Translations under genes and position numbers: made by a program | Notes under the pieces: generated by a model | Database searches by the model: none | Told to the model about the DNA's origin: nothing | The model's input: the letters and a program-made list of their open reading frames with translations, nothing else | In this document: piece after piece, positions 8,144-16,132 of the stretch | Numbering within the stretch: the stretch's first letter is position 1 | Layout of the letters: each line of letters begins with the position of its first letter | Assembly: GCA_036271315.1 (NCBI GenBank) | Contig: DATBAV010000043.1 | Location: 1-64,000, forward strand | DNA length: 64,000 bases | Direction of reading: 5' to 3' | From: VRUE01 sp036271315 | GTDB lineage: Bacteria > Actinomycetota > Thermoleophilia > Solirubrobacterales > 70-9

Positions 8144-8556
8144 CTAAGAGCTGGTCTTCGGAAGCAGTTCGTGGGACCAGTCGACCGCGAATTCAGCGAT
8201 AGCCTCCGCGCGCTTCCGGTCAAGCGATTCCATGGGTGCATCGTCGTAGCGAAACTCTGCGGCCCAAGGAGTCAGCCAGCCACCCGGGCCATCTCGGCTG
8301 GAAGTTCGATCTCACTTCGGTTGGCCAGCGCGAGTAGGAAGTCGAGATCATGGGTCTTTGGGAAGTCGACGCCATTCAGAGTGAGAGCGACCTTGAGCGC
8401 CTTCTCGACTGCTTGCTGAGCATGGAAGCCGATTGGGTCGTCGCTTACCTCTGGATCGGGAACGAGCTTCTGCACAACCAGCAGATCGCTCGCTGCCTTG
8501 CCGGCGAGCAGTTCAGCAACCTCAACCTGCTCAGGAATGGGCGAAGACTTGGCCAT
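8144..8556 (-). pseudogene. HEPN-domain gene of pair 2, frameshifted
   Basis: From ATG 8556 (MAKSSPIPEQVEVAELL) the frame runs through IGFHAQQAVEKALKVALTLN and FPKTHDLDFLLALANRSE to a premature TGA at 8272. In the neighbouring frame the HEPN C-terminus continues (LTPWAAEFRYDDAPMESLD and onward) to TAG 8144-8146, matching SPWAAELRYSR of the paralogue at 7175. A single indel at about 8270-8280 explains this. Either the toxin is inactivated or the base count is wrong there. Confidence 0.75.
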
Positions 8557-8848
8557 CGCGAAGAGCGTGGTAGACGACCGTGCCGGGAACCTTTGCTCGC
8601 CGCTCAGCCAGTCGCTGGTCGAGAACGATGATGTCGACCGGGAGGAGAATGTCGTCAATCGCCCGGCGTAGCCGATCCCACTCCTCGCGTCGATTCGCGA
8701 CCTCTGGCTCGATTACGAGAAAGTCAACGTCGCTGTCAGGGCGCTCCTCGCCGCGAGCGTGGGAGCCGAACAGGATCACCTTGGAGTCGACACCGGCAGC
8801 CTCGGCCAGCGCTTTTCCGGCTTGCTCGATCAGGTCGCGAGACGCCAT
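8531..8848 (-). CDS. Minimal nucleotidyltransferase (antitoxin of pair 2)
   Basis: 105 residues from ATG 8848 (MASRDLIEQAGKALAEAAG). The GSX10DXD site is complete (LFGSHARGEERPDSDVDFLV). It is a diverged paralogue of the gene at 7593, with the same leaderless start, and overlaps its damaged HEPN partner by 26 bases. If the HEPN gene is truly broken, this antitoxin is now without its target in cis. Confidence 0.82.
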   Translation of the reverse strand: MASRDLIEQAGKALAEAAGVDSKVILFGSHARGEERPDSDVDFLVIEPEVANRREEWDRLRRAIDDILLPVDIIVLDQRLAERRAKVPGTVVYHALRDGQVFAHS

Positions 8849-8854
8849 GTCGAC

Positions 8855-8860
8855 ACGGTA
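8855..8860 (-). promoter_or_regulatory. Leaderless -10 box of MNT gene 2
   Basis: TACCGT, then GTCGAC, then ATG 8848, identical to the first cassette. Confidence 0.55.
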
Positions 8861-8890
8861 GCGGTAGGAGGGGGCAGACAATGCAATCCA

Positions 8891-8919
8891 TTGGGCAGCG
8901 GAGCGTTCTCGCTGCCCAA
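8891..8919. repeat. Hairpin TTGGGCAGCG, third copy
   Basis: 10-bp stem (8891-8900 with 8910-8919) around a 9-base loop. A degenerate fourth copy (tgggcagca ... tgctgcca) lies at about 9175-9200. Confidence 0.6.
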
Positions 8920-8960
8920 ACCGGCATAGAACCACGGCAATCGACGAAAGGCCGCTTCAG

Positions 8961-9137
8961 TCACTGCGGGCGAGCAGTGCCCACGAATTGCATCAGCTTG
9001 TGACTCAGTGCAATGCCCTCGGCCAGATTGATGCTCATCGGTCGCCGAGCGTCATCGCGGAGTCGCCGGACGCGAATCGCCTCGGCTGCCGCCGCAGGAT
9101 CCTTCCGTGCTTTGCCCGACTGTTGGATCGATGTCAC
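8961..9137 (-). CDS. Small 58-residue hypothetical protein
   Basis: GTG 9137 to TGA 8961: begins MTSIQQSGKARKDPAAAAEA and continues with RRLRDDARRPMSINLAEGIA to LSHKLMQFVGTARPQ. The amphipathic composition and the TACCGT box six bases before GTG, the same as for the two MNT genes next to it, support expression. It may be a small partner or the remnant of another nucleotidyltransferase module; no family is assigned. Confidence 0.5.
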   Translation of the reverse strand: MTSIQQSGKARKDPAAAAEAIRVRRLRDDARRPMSINLAEGIALSHKLMQFVGTARPQ

Positions 9138-9143
9138 GAGGAC

Positions 9144-9149
9144 ACGGTA
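9144..9149 (-). promoter_or_regulatory. Leaderless -10 box of the 58-residue gene
   Basis: TACCGT, then GTCCTC, then GTG 9137. Confidence 0.45.
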
Positions 9150-9207
9150 GCGGAGGGGAATGGTTCTCTCCTGAATGGGCAGCAGGCTGCTCTTGCTGCC
9201 AAACCGG

Positions 9208-9657
9208 CTAGTTGACGTAGCGCGCGAAGTGGTGCGCTGAGATGACCAAGCCAGCGTTCAGGTAGAGGCGGTGAGCGTCGGCTCGGTCGATGCCGACGCC
9301 GGAGTCGAGGTGGAATTGGTTGCAATCGAGGCGCCTGCCCTCCGCTATCAGCCAATCGAGCAGGGCGCGGGCATGGCCCCGGCGTCGGGCCTCGGGGAGT
9401 GTCGATAGGTCGTCGACGTATAGGTAGCGACCCCAGGCGAGGCTGTGGGCCGTGCGGAAGCCCGCTGCGGCGGATGGTTCTGCGGCGCCCGCCTCGAACG
9501 CAGCTACGAGCCGATAGCCCTCGGTGCGCTGGACCACATCGACTTGGCGGACGAACGACTGCTCGTCGCCGAGGTCGGTGCGCAGCGCTCGCATCGCCTC
9601 GAACGCCAGGCCCGTCTCCGGAGGGAGAAGCTCGCGGATCTCGAGCTCGGAGCTCAT
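9208..9657 (-). CDS. GNAT-family N-acetyltransferase
   Basis: 149 residues. The acetyl-CoA pyrophosphate-binding motif is LSTLPEARRRGHARALLDWL (about 85-104) and is preceded by the YLYVDDL strand. The C-terminal half (FHLDSGVGIDRADAHRLYLN) has the usual GNAT beta5-alpha4 region. The substrate cannot be told. Composition is chromosomal, so the accessory region ends before it. It is the last gene of a minus-strand group from 9208 to 13291, seven bases after the preceding gene. Confidence 0.82.
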   Translation of the reverse strand: MSSELEIRELLPPETGLAFEAMRALRTDLGDEQSFVRQVDVVQRTEGYRLVAAFEAGAAEPSAAAGFRTAHSLAWGRYLYVDDLSTLPEARRRGHARALLDWLIAEGRRLDCNQFHLDSGVGIDRADAHRLYLNAGLVISAHHFARYVN

Positions 9658-9663
9658 CGTGGC

Positions 9664-10290
9664 TCAGGCGTAGAGGCTCTCCGAAGCGAGCTCCTGCGCG
9701 CGCCGGCTCCAGAGCTTCACCTGCATGAAGATGTCGTCGCCGTAGGCCTCGAGGGCGTCGAGGGCGAGCAGGGTGAAGCGGCCGTTGGAGATCTCTTCCT
9801 GGTCGACCGTCTCCCCGTCGAGCTCGGCGGTGGCGGCGACGGCGCTCTGTACGAGGGGACGTCCCCAGACGAGGGTGACCGCGCCGGCGCGTCCGTTCTC
9901 GCCGCGCCAGCGGCCGACGACCTCGTCGTTGAGGTCGATTTTCCAGCTGGAGTTGTCCTCGGCGAGCACGTCGGTGAAGTCGGCGATGGCGCGGAACTCG
10001 GCGGGCTCGCCCTGCTTGGGCTGGACGTAGGAGACGTGGCCGAAGAGCTCGAGCGCGCCCTCCGGGCCCTCGGCTCGCGCCGTGCAGGGCACCCAGACCC
10101 GGCCGCCCCAGGCGCGCTCGGGGTACCAGTCGAGCTCGGCGGGCGCCTCGACGCCGTCCGGCAGGTCCTCGATTTCGCCGCAGGCCTTGCGGAAGGCCTC
10201 GCCGAGCCGCTCGGCGAAGCGGCCGTGCGGGATCCCCTCCTGGGTCGAGTCGGCGATGAAGCGGGGGATGGGGCGCGGGTTGGGCGGCAT
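9664..10290 (-). CDS. Hypothetical protein downstream of galT
   Basis: 208 residues starting at ATG 10290, which overlaps the galT stop by one base (TGATG type). Soluble, acidic, rich in Trp and Glu, with regions AELDWYPERAWGGRVWVPC, FRAIADFTDVLAEDNSSW and VTLVWGRPLVQSAVAATAEL. No family recognised. Translational coupling to galT suggests a linked role or co-regulation. Confidence 0.65.
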   Translation of the reverse strand: MPPNPRPIPRFIADSTQEGIPHGRFAERLGEAFRKACGEIEDLPDGVEAPAELDWYPERAWGGRVWVPCTARAEGPEGALELFGHVSYVQPKQGEPAEFRAIADFTDVLAEDNSSWKIDLNDEVVGRWRGENGRAGAVTLVWGRPLVQSAVAATAELDGETVDQEEISNGRFTLLALDALEAYGDDIFMQVKLWSRRAQELASESLYA

Positions 10291-11354
10291 CAGAGGCACT
10301 CGCGCAGGTCGGCGGCGGCGAGCTCGGGAGGGTAGGTGTTGATGTCGACTCCCGTCGCGAACTCGAAGCTCGCCTTGATGCTGAGCCGCGGCGCGATGTC
10401 GACGTGCCAGTTGAAGTGCTCGGCACCGCGCGGCGCGGTGCGGACCCAGAGGTTGAGCTCGGGGGGGCTCTCGAAGCGCTCGGCAAGCAAGCGTAGGGCG
10501 GTGTGGATCATCGCCGCGCCGCCGCTGTCCTCGGCGAAACCGGCGGCGCCGGAGCGCGGGATCACGCGTAGCTCGAAGGGCGAGCGCGAGGCCCACGGGC
10601 AGATCAGCGCCGCCTCGTCGTCGATCGCCACCAGGCGCTCCTTGCGCCGCACCTCCTCGACCAGGATCTCGCTGAGCAGCCCGCCGCCCGCCGTGCGTTC
10701 GGCGTAGGCGCCGACCCGCTCGCGCTCGCGCGCCACCGCGGCGGGGACGAAGTCGAGGGCGTAGAGCTGGGCGTGGCTGTGCTCGAGCGAGGCGCCCGCG
10801 CCGCCGCCCTCGTTGACGATCAGCTGCACGTAGGACGCGCCGGCGTGGGCGCGCATGCGCTCGCGCCAGGTGTCCACCGCCGCGCTCAGCTGCTCCGCGC
10901 TCAGCTCGCACATCGCGGTGACGTGCCCGGGCGCGTTGATCAGCACCTCGTGCGTGCCGGTCGCTGGGCGAGAGGAGAAGAGGTCGGGCTCGCCGGAGCG
11001 GCGCGACTCGAGCAGCGGGTCGCCGGCGCTGGCGAAGGCACCGGCCTCACCCGAACGGGCTCCCGAGTCCCCAGCTCCAGCCGAACCGCCGTCTGCCTCA
11101 TTCGCCAGGGCCGGATAGAGGTTCGGCACCACCCGCGTCGTCCAGCCCGGGCTGTTCGCCTCGCCACCGCCCGGCCGCGTTGCGTAGACCTCGGGCGGCG
11201 TGCGGTCCTCGCGGCCCTCGCAGAAGGGGCAGTTCTCCGGCCCCTTCGGTTCGCTCTTGGGCAGGTTGAAGCTGTCGGGACGGGCGGCCCGCCCGGGGGC
11301 GAGGATCGCCGGCAGCCCGGAGAGCTGGTCGATTCGTAGTTCGGGGGAACTCAG
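10290..11354 (-). CDS. galT: Galactose-1-phosphate uridylyltransferase, CTG start
   Basis: 354 residues if started at CTG 11354. Homology clearly extends up to the start (SSPELRIDQLSGLPAILAPG and the zinc-site NCPFCEG) and no ATG, GTG or TTG precedes it in frame. The CTG overlaps the upstream stop as CTGA. The active-site motif is HSHAQL (normally HPHGQ). About 35 residues rich in Gly/Ser/Ala sit between NLYPALA and DLFSSRPATG, where most GalT proteins have none, so an in-frame insertion is likely. The enzyme would transfer UMP in the Leloir pathway or act on another sugar 1-phosphate. Confidence 0.85.
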   Translation of the reverse strand: MSSPELRIDQLSGLPAILAPGRAARPDSFNLPKSEPKGPENCPFCEGREDRTPPEVYATRPGGGEANSPGWTTRVVPNLYPALANEADGGSAGAGDSGARSGEAGAFASAGDPLLESRRSGEPDLFSSRPATGTHEVLINAPGHVTAMCELSAEQLSAAVDTWRERMRAHAGASYVQLIVNEGGGAGASLEHSHAQLYALDFVPAAVARERERVGAYAERTAGGGLLSEILVEEVRRKERLVAIDDEAALICPWASRSPFELRVIPRSGAAGFAEDSGGAAMIHTALRLLAERFESPPELNLWVRTAPRGAEHFNWHVDIAPRLSIKASFEFATGVDINTYPPELAAADLRECL

Positions 11355-12208
11355 GAGCGGGAGGGTGGCAGGTCGGGCTCGGGCTCGACGGGCGGCGGTG
11401 GGGGTGGCTCGGCGGGCGGCGCCGGCGGTGCAGGCGGCTTCGGCCTTTTCCTGCCCTGCTCGCCGCCCAGGAACGGTTCGATCATGTCCATCGGCAGCGG
11501 GAAGACGACCGTCGTGTTCTGGTTGCTGCCGATTTCCAGCAGTGTCTGCAGGTAGCGCAGCTGCAGCGAGGCCGGGTTGGTGCTGATGATGTCGGCCGCA
11601 TCGGTGAGCTTCTGCGCCGCCTGGAACTCGCCCTCGGAGTTGATGATCTTGGCTCGGCGCTCGCGCTCGGCCTCCGCCTGCCGGGCGATCGCCCGCTGCA
11701 TCTGCTCGGGGATTTCGACGTCCTTGATCTCGACCGCGGTCACCTTCACGCCCCAGGGCTCGGTCGACTCGTCGATGATCTTCTGCAGCTCTTCGTTGAG
11801 CCGCTCGCGCTCGGAGAGCAGCTGGTCGAACTCGGCCTTGCCGAGCACCGAGCGCAGCGCCGTCTGCGAGATCTGCGAGGTGGCGACGAGGAAATTTTCG
11901 ACCTCGACGATCGCCCGGTTGGAGTCGACGACGCGGAAGTAGGCGACCGCGTTGACGCTGGCCGGGACGTTGTCGCGGGTGATCACCTCTTGCGGCGGGA
12001 TGTTCAGCGTCACCGTGCGCAAGTCGACCTTGACCATGCGGTCGATCAGCGGGATCAGCAGGATCAGCCCGGGACCCTTGGTGGCGATCAGGCGGCCGAG
12101 GCGGAAGATCACGCCGCGCTCGTACTCGCGCAGGACCCGCACCGAGGTGCCGAGCGCGATCACGACGAAGAAGGCGATGATGATCAGGACTCCGAGTGCT
12201 GCTGCCAT
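11351..12208 (-). CDS. SPFH/stomatin-like membrane protein (slipin)
   Basis: 285 residues: N-terminal membrane segment (GVLIIIAFFVVIALGTSVRV), the SPFH domain (VLREYERGVIFRLGRLIATK to DLRTVTLNIPPQEVITRDNV) and a coiled-coil with AIARQAEAERERRAKIINSE, then a Pro-rich tail. Slipins form membrane-scaffold oligomers and are typically encoded next to an NfeD protein, as here. The start overlaps the nfeD stop, and its own stop overlaps the galT CTG. Confidence 0.93.
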   Translation of the reverse strand: MAAALGVLIIIAFFVVIALGTSVRVLREYERGVIFRLGRLIATKGPGLILLIPLIDRMVKVDLRTVTLNIPPQEVITRDNVPASVNAVAYFRVVDSNRAIVEVENFLVATSQISQTALRSVLGKAEFDQLLSERERLNEELQKIIDESTEPWGVKVTAVEIKDVEIPEQMQRAIARQAEAERERRAKIINSEGEFQAAQKLTDAADIISTNPASLQLRYLQTLLEIGSNQNTTVVFPLPMDMIEPFLGGEQGRKRPKPPAPPAPPAEPPPPPPVEPEPDLPPSRS

Positions 12209-12687
12209 CAGCTTGCTCCTCCTTCGGCCTTGCCGGCGGGTGTCGGCTCGGGGTGGACCACCAGGGTCAGCCCATCCACCGCATCGACCCTGACTCTATC
12301 CCCCAGCCGAGCCGCGGCCCCGCCATCGGCCAGGCGCGCGCTCCAGACCGTCCCCTCGGCCCAGACCCGGCCGTCGGGATCGATGTCGCTGCGCGCCTCG
12401 ACGAGCGAGCCGATCAGCTCCTCGGTACCGGTGCGCACCGGCTGGTCGCGATGGGCCTCGATCACCTTGCGGGTGATGAAGTAGAAGGCGACGAGGGAGA
12501 GCAGGCCGAGCGCGATCAGCGCCGGGCCGACGTAGTCGGCGGCGCTGCTGTTGGAATCCAGCGCAAGCACGCCGCCGACGATCAGGCCCAGCGCGCCGAG
12601 CGCCGCCAGCACGCCACCAGTCGAGAGCAGCAGCTCGGCGACGAGCAGGCCGACACCGAGCGCTGCGACGATTGCGGCTGAGTCCAT
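12208..12687 (-). CDS. NfeD-like membrane protein
   Basis: 159 residues from ATG 12687 (MDSAAIVAALGVGLLVAELL). Two to three membrane helices (about 6-45 and 58-80) are followed by a C-terminal OB-like beta barrel (LIGSLVEARSDIDPDGRVWA, VDAVDGLTLVV). The short-form NfeD lacks the protease domain. NfeD proteins partner with SPFH proteins, here encoded immediately downstream. Confidence 0.85.
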   Translation of the reverse strand: MDSAAIVAALGVGLLVAELLLSTGGVLAALGALGLIVGGVLALDSNSSAADYVGPALIALGLLSLVAFYFITRKVIEAHRDQPVRTGTEELIGSLVEARSDIDPDGRVWAEGTVWSARLADGGAAARLGDRVRVDAVDGLTLVVHPEPTPAGKAEGGAS

Positions 12688-12694
12688 ATCTCGA

Positions 12695-13291
12695 TTATCC
12701 GCTTTCGCATTCTTCGCGCAGAGCAAAGCGCTTTACATAGGCAGCCAGTTCCGACTGCTTGGGGAAGACGCCGATCTTGAGGTAGCAGAGCGACCCGGAT
12801 CGATCGTAGAAAGCCGTGTCGGGCAGGCCGCTGCCAGTGCCGATCGCGTGGGCTATCTCCTGATTGCCGTCGCTGAAGCTCGGATAGGGGAGCGGAGCCT
12901 CTTCGAGGAAGGTTTCGGCGCCGGCGTCGGAGTCCTGGCTGTTGACGCCGAGGAAGGCGACCTTCTTGCCGTAGGTCGCGGAGACTTTCTGCAGGGTGGG
13001 GAACTCGAAGCGGCAGGGCCCGCACCAAGAGGCCCAGACGTTGACCACTACCGGGTAACCCTTGAGCGCGGCGATGCGCTTTGCGAAGGCGCTCGCGCCG
13101 CCGGGCAGGAGCTTGTCGCTTTCCTTGTATAGAGCGGCGAGGGGCGCGGGCGCCCCGGCGAGTGCCTTGGTGTAATCGGGGTGCTGGCCGCCGTAATCGC
13201 CACCGCTGTCGGCGCCGCAACCCGCCACCATCAGCCCCGCCGCCGCAACCGAGATCAGACCGATCGCGAACTGTCGTCCCTTTTTCTTCAA
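12695..13291 (-). CDS. TlpA/ResA-like thioredoxin lipoprotein
   Basis: 198 residues from TTG 13291 with a lipoprotein signal (basic MKKKGRQ, hydrophobic stretch, VAGC lipobox at about residue 25) and a thioredoxin fold with WASWCGPC at about 91-98. Such extracytoplasmic reductases often keep apocytochrome c cysteines reduced, which fits the ccm genes at 20-23 kb. GIGTGSGLPDTAFYDRSG contains the cis-Pro region. The promoter is shared with the divergent helicase gene. Confidence 0.9.
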   Translation of the reverse strand: MKKKGRQFAIGLISVAAAGLMVAGCGADSGGDYGGQHPDYTKALAGAPAPLAALYKESDKLLPGGASAFAKRIAALKGYPVVVNVWASWCGPCRFEFPTLQKVSATYGKKVAFLGVNSQDSDAGAETFLEEAPLPYPSFSDGNQEIAHAIGTGSGLPDTAFYDRSGSLCYLKIGVFPKQSELAAYVKRFALREECESG

Positions 13292-13444
13292 TTCCTTGAT
13301 TACAATACGTATGTTCGGTTCGCTGCTTTGTGCGAACCGCTTGTGAGAGCGCTGGGGGGAGGCAGTAGGTCGACTCCCGGCATTCCTCGTCTAAGTGCCC
13401 CCGCCCGTCATCCATCGCGGCGGGGACTGAATCCGAAAGCCTTC

Positions 13445-16132
13445 ATGGCCAAGACCAGCGAAGTTGCCGCGCCGGCGGCAGTTCCATCTAGCGCCGATAT
13501 CGATCGGGCAGCGAAGTTCGCCCGCGAGCCCTTCCTGCTCGATGGCGAGGGGCCGGAGGCGCTCGCGCCCGGCACCGCCCGGCGCCGTGCTCTAGACGCT
13601 GCCCTGGCTGAGCTCGACCAGGGTGCAGAGGACCCCTCGATCCAGTGGCGCCGCGATTTCTCCCTGCTCCTGGGCCTCGAGCGCCTTCTCGCCGACGAAC
13701 CGCCGAAGCTGCGCGACGGCGCCGAACTGAACCCGCACCAGGTCGACGCGCTCTCGGGCACGCTGACCGAGCTGATGGCCGAGCAGCAAGTCGCCATCGG
13801 CGACGAAGCGAACGGCAAGGCGAAGGGCAACGGCTCGGTCGAGAAGGCGCCGCCGGCCAAGAAAGCCGCCAAGGCAAAGGCCGACGACGAGGATGCCACC
13901 GCCAACGGCGAGGTCGAGCTCGACGACGAGGACGAGGAGCTGGCGCCCGACGAGGAGCCGCAGGACTGGGAGGAGCAGCCGGCCTCCGACGAGGAGGAGG
14001 TGATCGAGGAGGCCCCTGACGATCCCGGCGCCGAGCGGCGCTTCTGGTTCGAGCACGCGACCGGCGCCGGCAAGACCGTCGCCGCGGTCGGCTTCATCGA
14101 TGCCACCCGCACCGGCGGCGTGCTGATCCTCACCCACCGCCGCAACCTGGTCGACCAGTTCATCGGTGAGATCTCCGACCGCGGCTACAAGGAGCGCCTG
14201 CGCCCGCCGCTGCTCGGCGATCGCGACGACCCCGACGGCCCGGTCACGGTCGAGACCTACCAGTGGTTCGTCCGCAACCACAAGAAAATCTCCGACGCCT
14301 ACTCGATCGTGATCTGCGACGAGGCGCACACCGCCCTCGGCGAGAAGACCAGCGCCTGCATCCGCGCCTGGACCGGCCCCGTCTTCATCGGCATGACCGC
14401 GACCGGGGCGCTGATCGCCCGCCACGTTGCCGACCTCTTCCCGACCCAGACCTCGCGCTTCGACCTGATCCAGGCGGCCCGCCGCGGCGTGATCTCGCCG
14501 CTGCGCTGCATGCGCATCCCGCCCGGCCCGGGCGTGCGAACGATCGCCAAGGTGCCGCTGCGAAAGGGCGAGGTCGACCAGGACTTCGACCAGGAGGAGC
14601 TGGCCGCGCTGCTCGACCAGGAGCCCTTCAACGTCGCCATCGCCGATCTCTACAAGACCCGCTTCGACGGCATGCCCGGCGTCCTCTATACCGCCGGCGT
14701 GCAGCACGCCAAGAACGTGGCGCGGGCGCTGCAGGCCGCGGGCGTCACCGCGCGCGCCGTCTCCGGCGAGACGCCGAAGCGCGAACTGGCCGAGATCCTC
14801 GCCGGCTTCGAGCGCGGCGAGGTCGACGTGCTCTGCAACGCGATGCTGCTCGCCGAGGGCTGGAACTCGCCGCGGGCGACGCTTTGCATGCATCTCGCCC
14901 CGACCGCCTCGCGGCGGATCTACCAGCAGCGGGTCGGCCGCGTCACCCGGCGGGCGCCCGGCAAGGAGGCCGGCCTCGTCATCGACTTCGTCCACCCGGC
15001 GACCACCCACGACGAGACGATCATCACCCTGCACAGCCTGCTCGACCGCGACGTCTACCGCGGCGGTGCGATCGTGATCGGCCCGGTGCGGCGCTCGCGC
15101 GGGCGGCGGATCCGGGTCGAGCGGCGGATCGTGCCGGTCTCCGGTGAGGAGGAGCGCCGCATGCAGGTACTCGAACGCGAGCTCTGGCGGATCGCGGTCG
15201 AGAACCTCGACCACGCCGAGCAGCACGCCTGGGCGGCGCTGGCCGGGGCGCGGGTCAACCCGCAGGGCTGGCGGCGGGCGCGGGCGATCCTGCAGGGCTC
15301 CGGCTCGCAGGAGCTGAAGCGTCGCTTCCTGCTCACCTGCGTGCAGCGCAACCGCACCTCGCAACTAAAACTGAAAGCGCTGAGCGAGATCGCCGACCTC
15401 GGCGACGCCGACGCCTTCGACGACGCGATCGACATCGTCGGCACCTGGAGCCGCGACGACAAGCGGGCCGGGACGAAGACGCTGCTGCAGGCTCTGGTCG
15501 ACAAGCGGATCGGCCGCCGCGACCAGGCCCAGGCCTGGGTCTGGCGGCTCGCCTCCTACACCCCGGAGCTGCACGAAGAGTATGCGGTGCAGCGCTGGCC
15601 GGAGACGAAGCGGCTGCTCGGTTTGCTGGTCAATTCCTCGGGCCGCGCACACGGGCGCAACGCGCGGCGCCTGGTGCACTCCGCGCGCAAACAGGACCGC
15701 CGCCTCGCCGTGGCGCTGCTTGCCGGCGCGGTCTCGCATACGCCTGAGGGCGAAGAGGTGCTGCGCGGGGCGCGGATGCGGATGGCCCGCAAGCCCTCGG
15801 CGATCGCCCGCGAGCTGCTGCGCAACTTCCCCAAGGGCGGTAAGCGGCGCAACAAACGCGGCAAGAAGCGCCCGAAGCGCGACGGAGCGCCGGCGAATGG
15901 CGAGGCGACCGCGGCGAACGAGGCGGCGGTGGAGGCTCCCGACGTCGAGGAGGGCAAGGACGAGGCCGTCAAGAAAGCCGCCAAACCGAAACGGCGTCGC
16001 AAACGGGCGAAAAAACCTGCCAAAGACTCAGAGGCGCAGCTGAACCTCGCCGGCTCCGAGGCTGACACTGCCGCCGCCGGCAACGGCAACGACGAGGTTG
16101 CCGCGGTCGTCGATTCCGTCGGCGACGCCTGA
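13445..16132 (+). CDS. Large superfamily 2 DEAD/DEAH helicase
   Basis: 895 residues from ATG 13445. LNPHQ (about 98) is followed by an acidic, low-complexity stretch of about 85 residues (many E/D with a KKAAKAKA patch), then Walker A HATGAGKT (about 204), CDEAHT (about 291), MTATGA (about 316) and QQRVGRVTRR (about 494). The second half is helical and ends in a Lys/Arg-rich tail. Insertion of disordered sequence between the Q-like motif and motif I is unusual. The last 105 bases overlap birA on the other strand, so the C-terminal 34 residues are read antisense to a conserved domain. Substrate unknown. Confidence 0.85.
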   Translation: MAKTSEVAAPAAVPSSADIDRAAKFAREPFLLDGEGPEALAPGTARRRALDAALAELDQGAEDPSIQWRRDFSLLLGLERLLADEPPKLRDGAELNPHQVDALSGTLTELMAEQQVAIGDEANGKAKGNGSVEKAPPAKKAAKAKADDEDATANGEVELDDEDEELAPDEEPQDWEEQPASDEEEVIEEAPDDPGAERRFWFEHATGAGKTVAAVGFIDATRTGGVLILTHRRNLVDQFIGEISDRGYKERLRPPLLGDRDDPDGPVTVETYQWFVRNHKKISDAYSIVICDEAHTALGEKTSACIRAWTGPVFIGMTATGALIARHVADLFPTQTSRFDLIQAARRGVISPLRCMRIPPGPGVRTIAKVPLRKGEVDQDFDQEELAALLDQEPFNVAIADLYKTRFDGMPGVLYTAGVQHAKNVARALQAAGVTARAVSGETPKRELAEILAGFERGEVDVLCNAMLLAEGWNSPRATLCMHLAPTASRRIYQQRVGRVTRRAPGKEAGLVIDFVHPATTHDETIITLHSLLDRDVYRGGAIVIGPVRRSRGRRIRVERRIVPVSGEEERRMQVLERELWRIAVENLDHAEQHAWAALAGARVNPQGWRRARAILQGSGSQELKRRFLLTCVQRNRTSQLKLKALSEIADLGDADAFDDAIDIVGTWSRDDKRAGTKTLLQALVDKRIGRRDQAQAWVWRLASYTPELHEEYAVQRWPETKRLLGLLVNSSGRAHGRNARRLVHSARKQDRRLAVALLAGAVSHTPEGEEVLRGARMRMARKPSAIARELLRNFPKGGKRRNKRGKKRPKRDGAPANGEATAANEAAVEAPDVEEGKDEAVKKAAKPKRRRKRAKKPAKDSEAQLNLAGSEADTAAAGNGNDEVAAVVDSVGDA

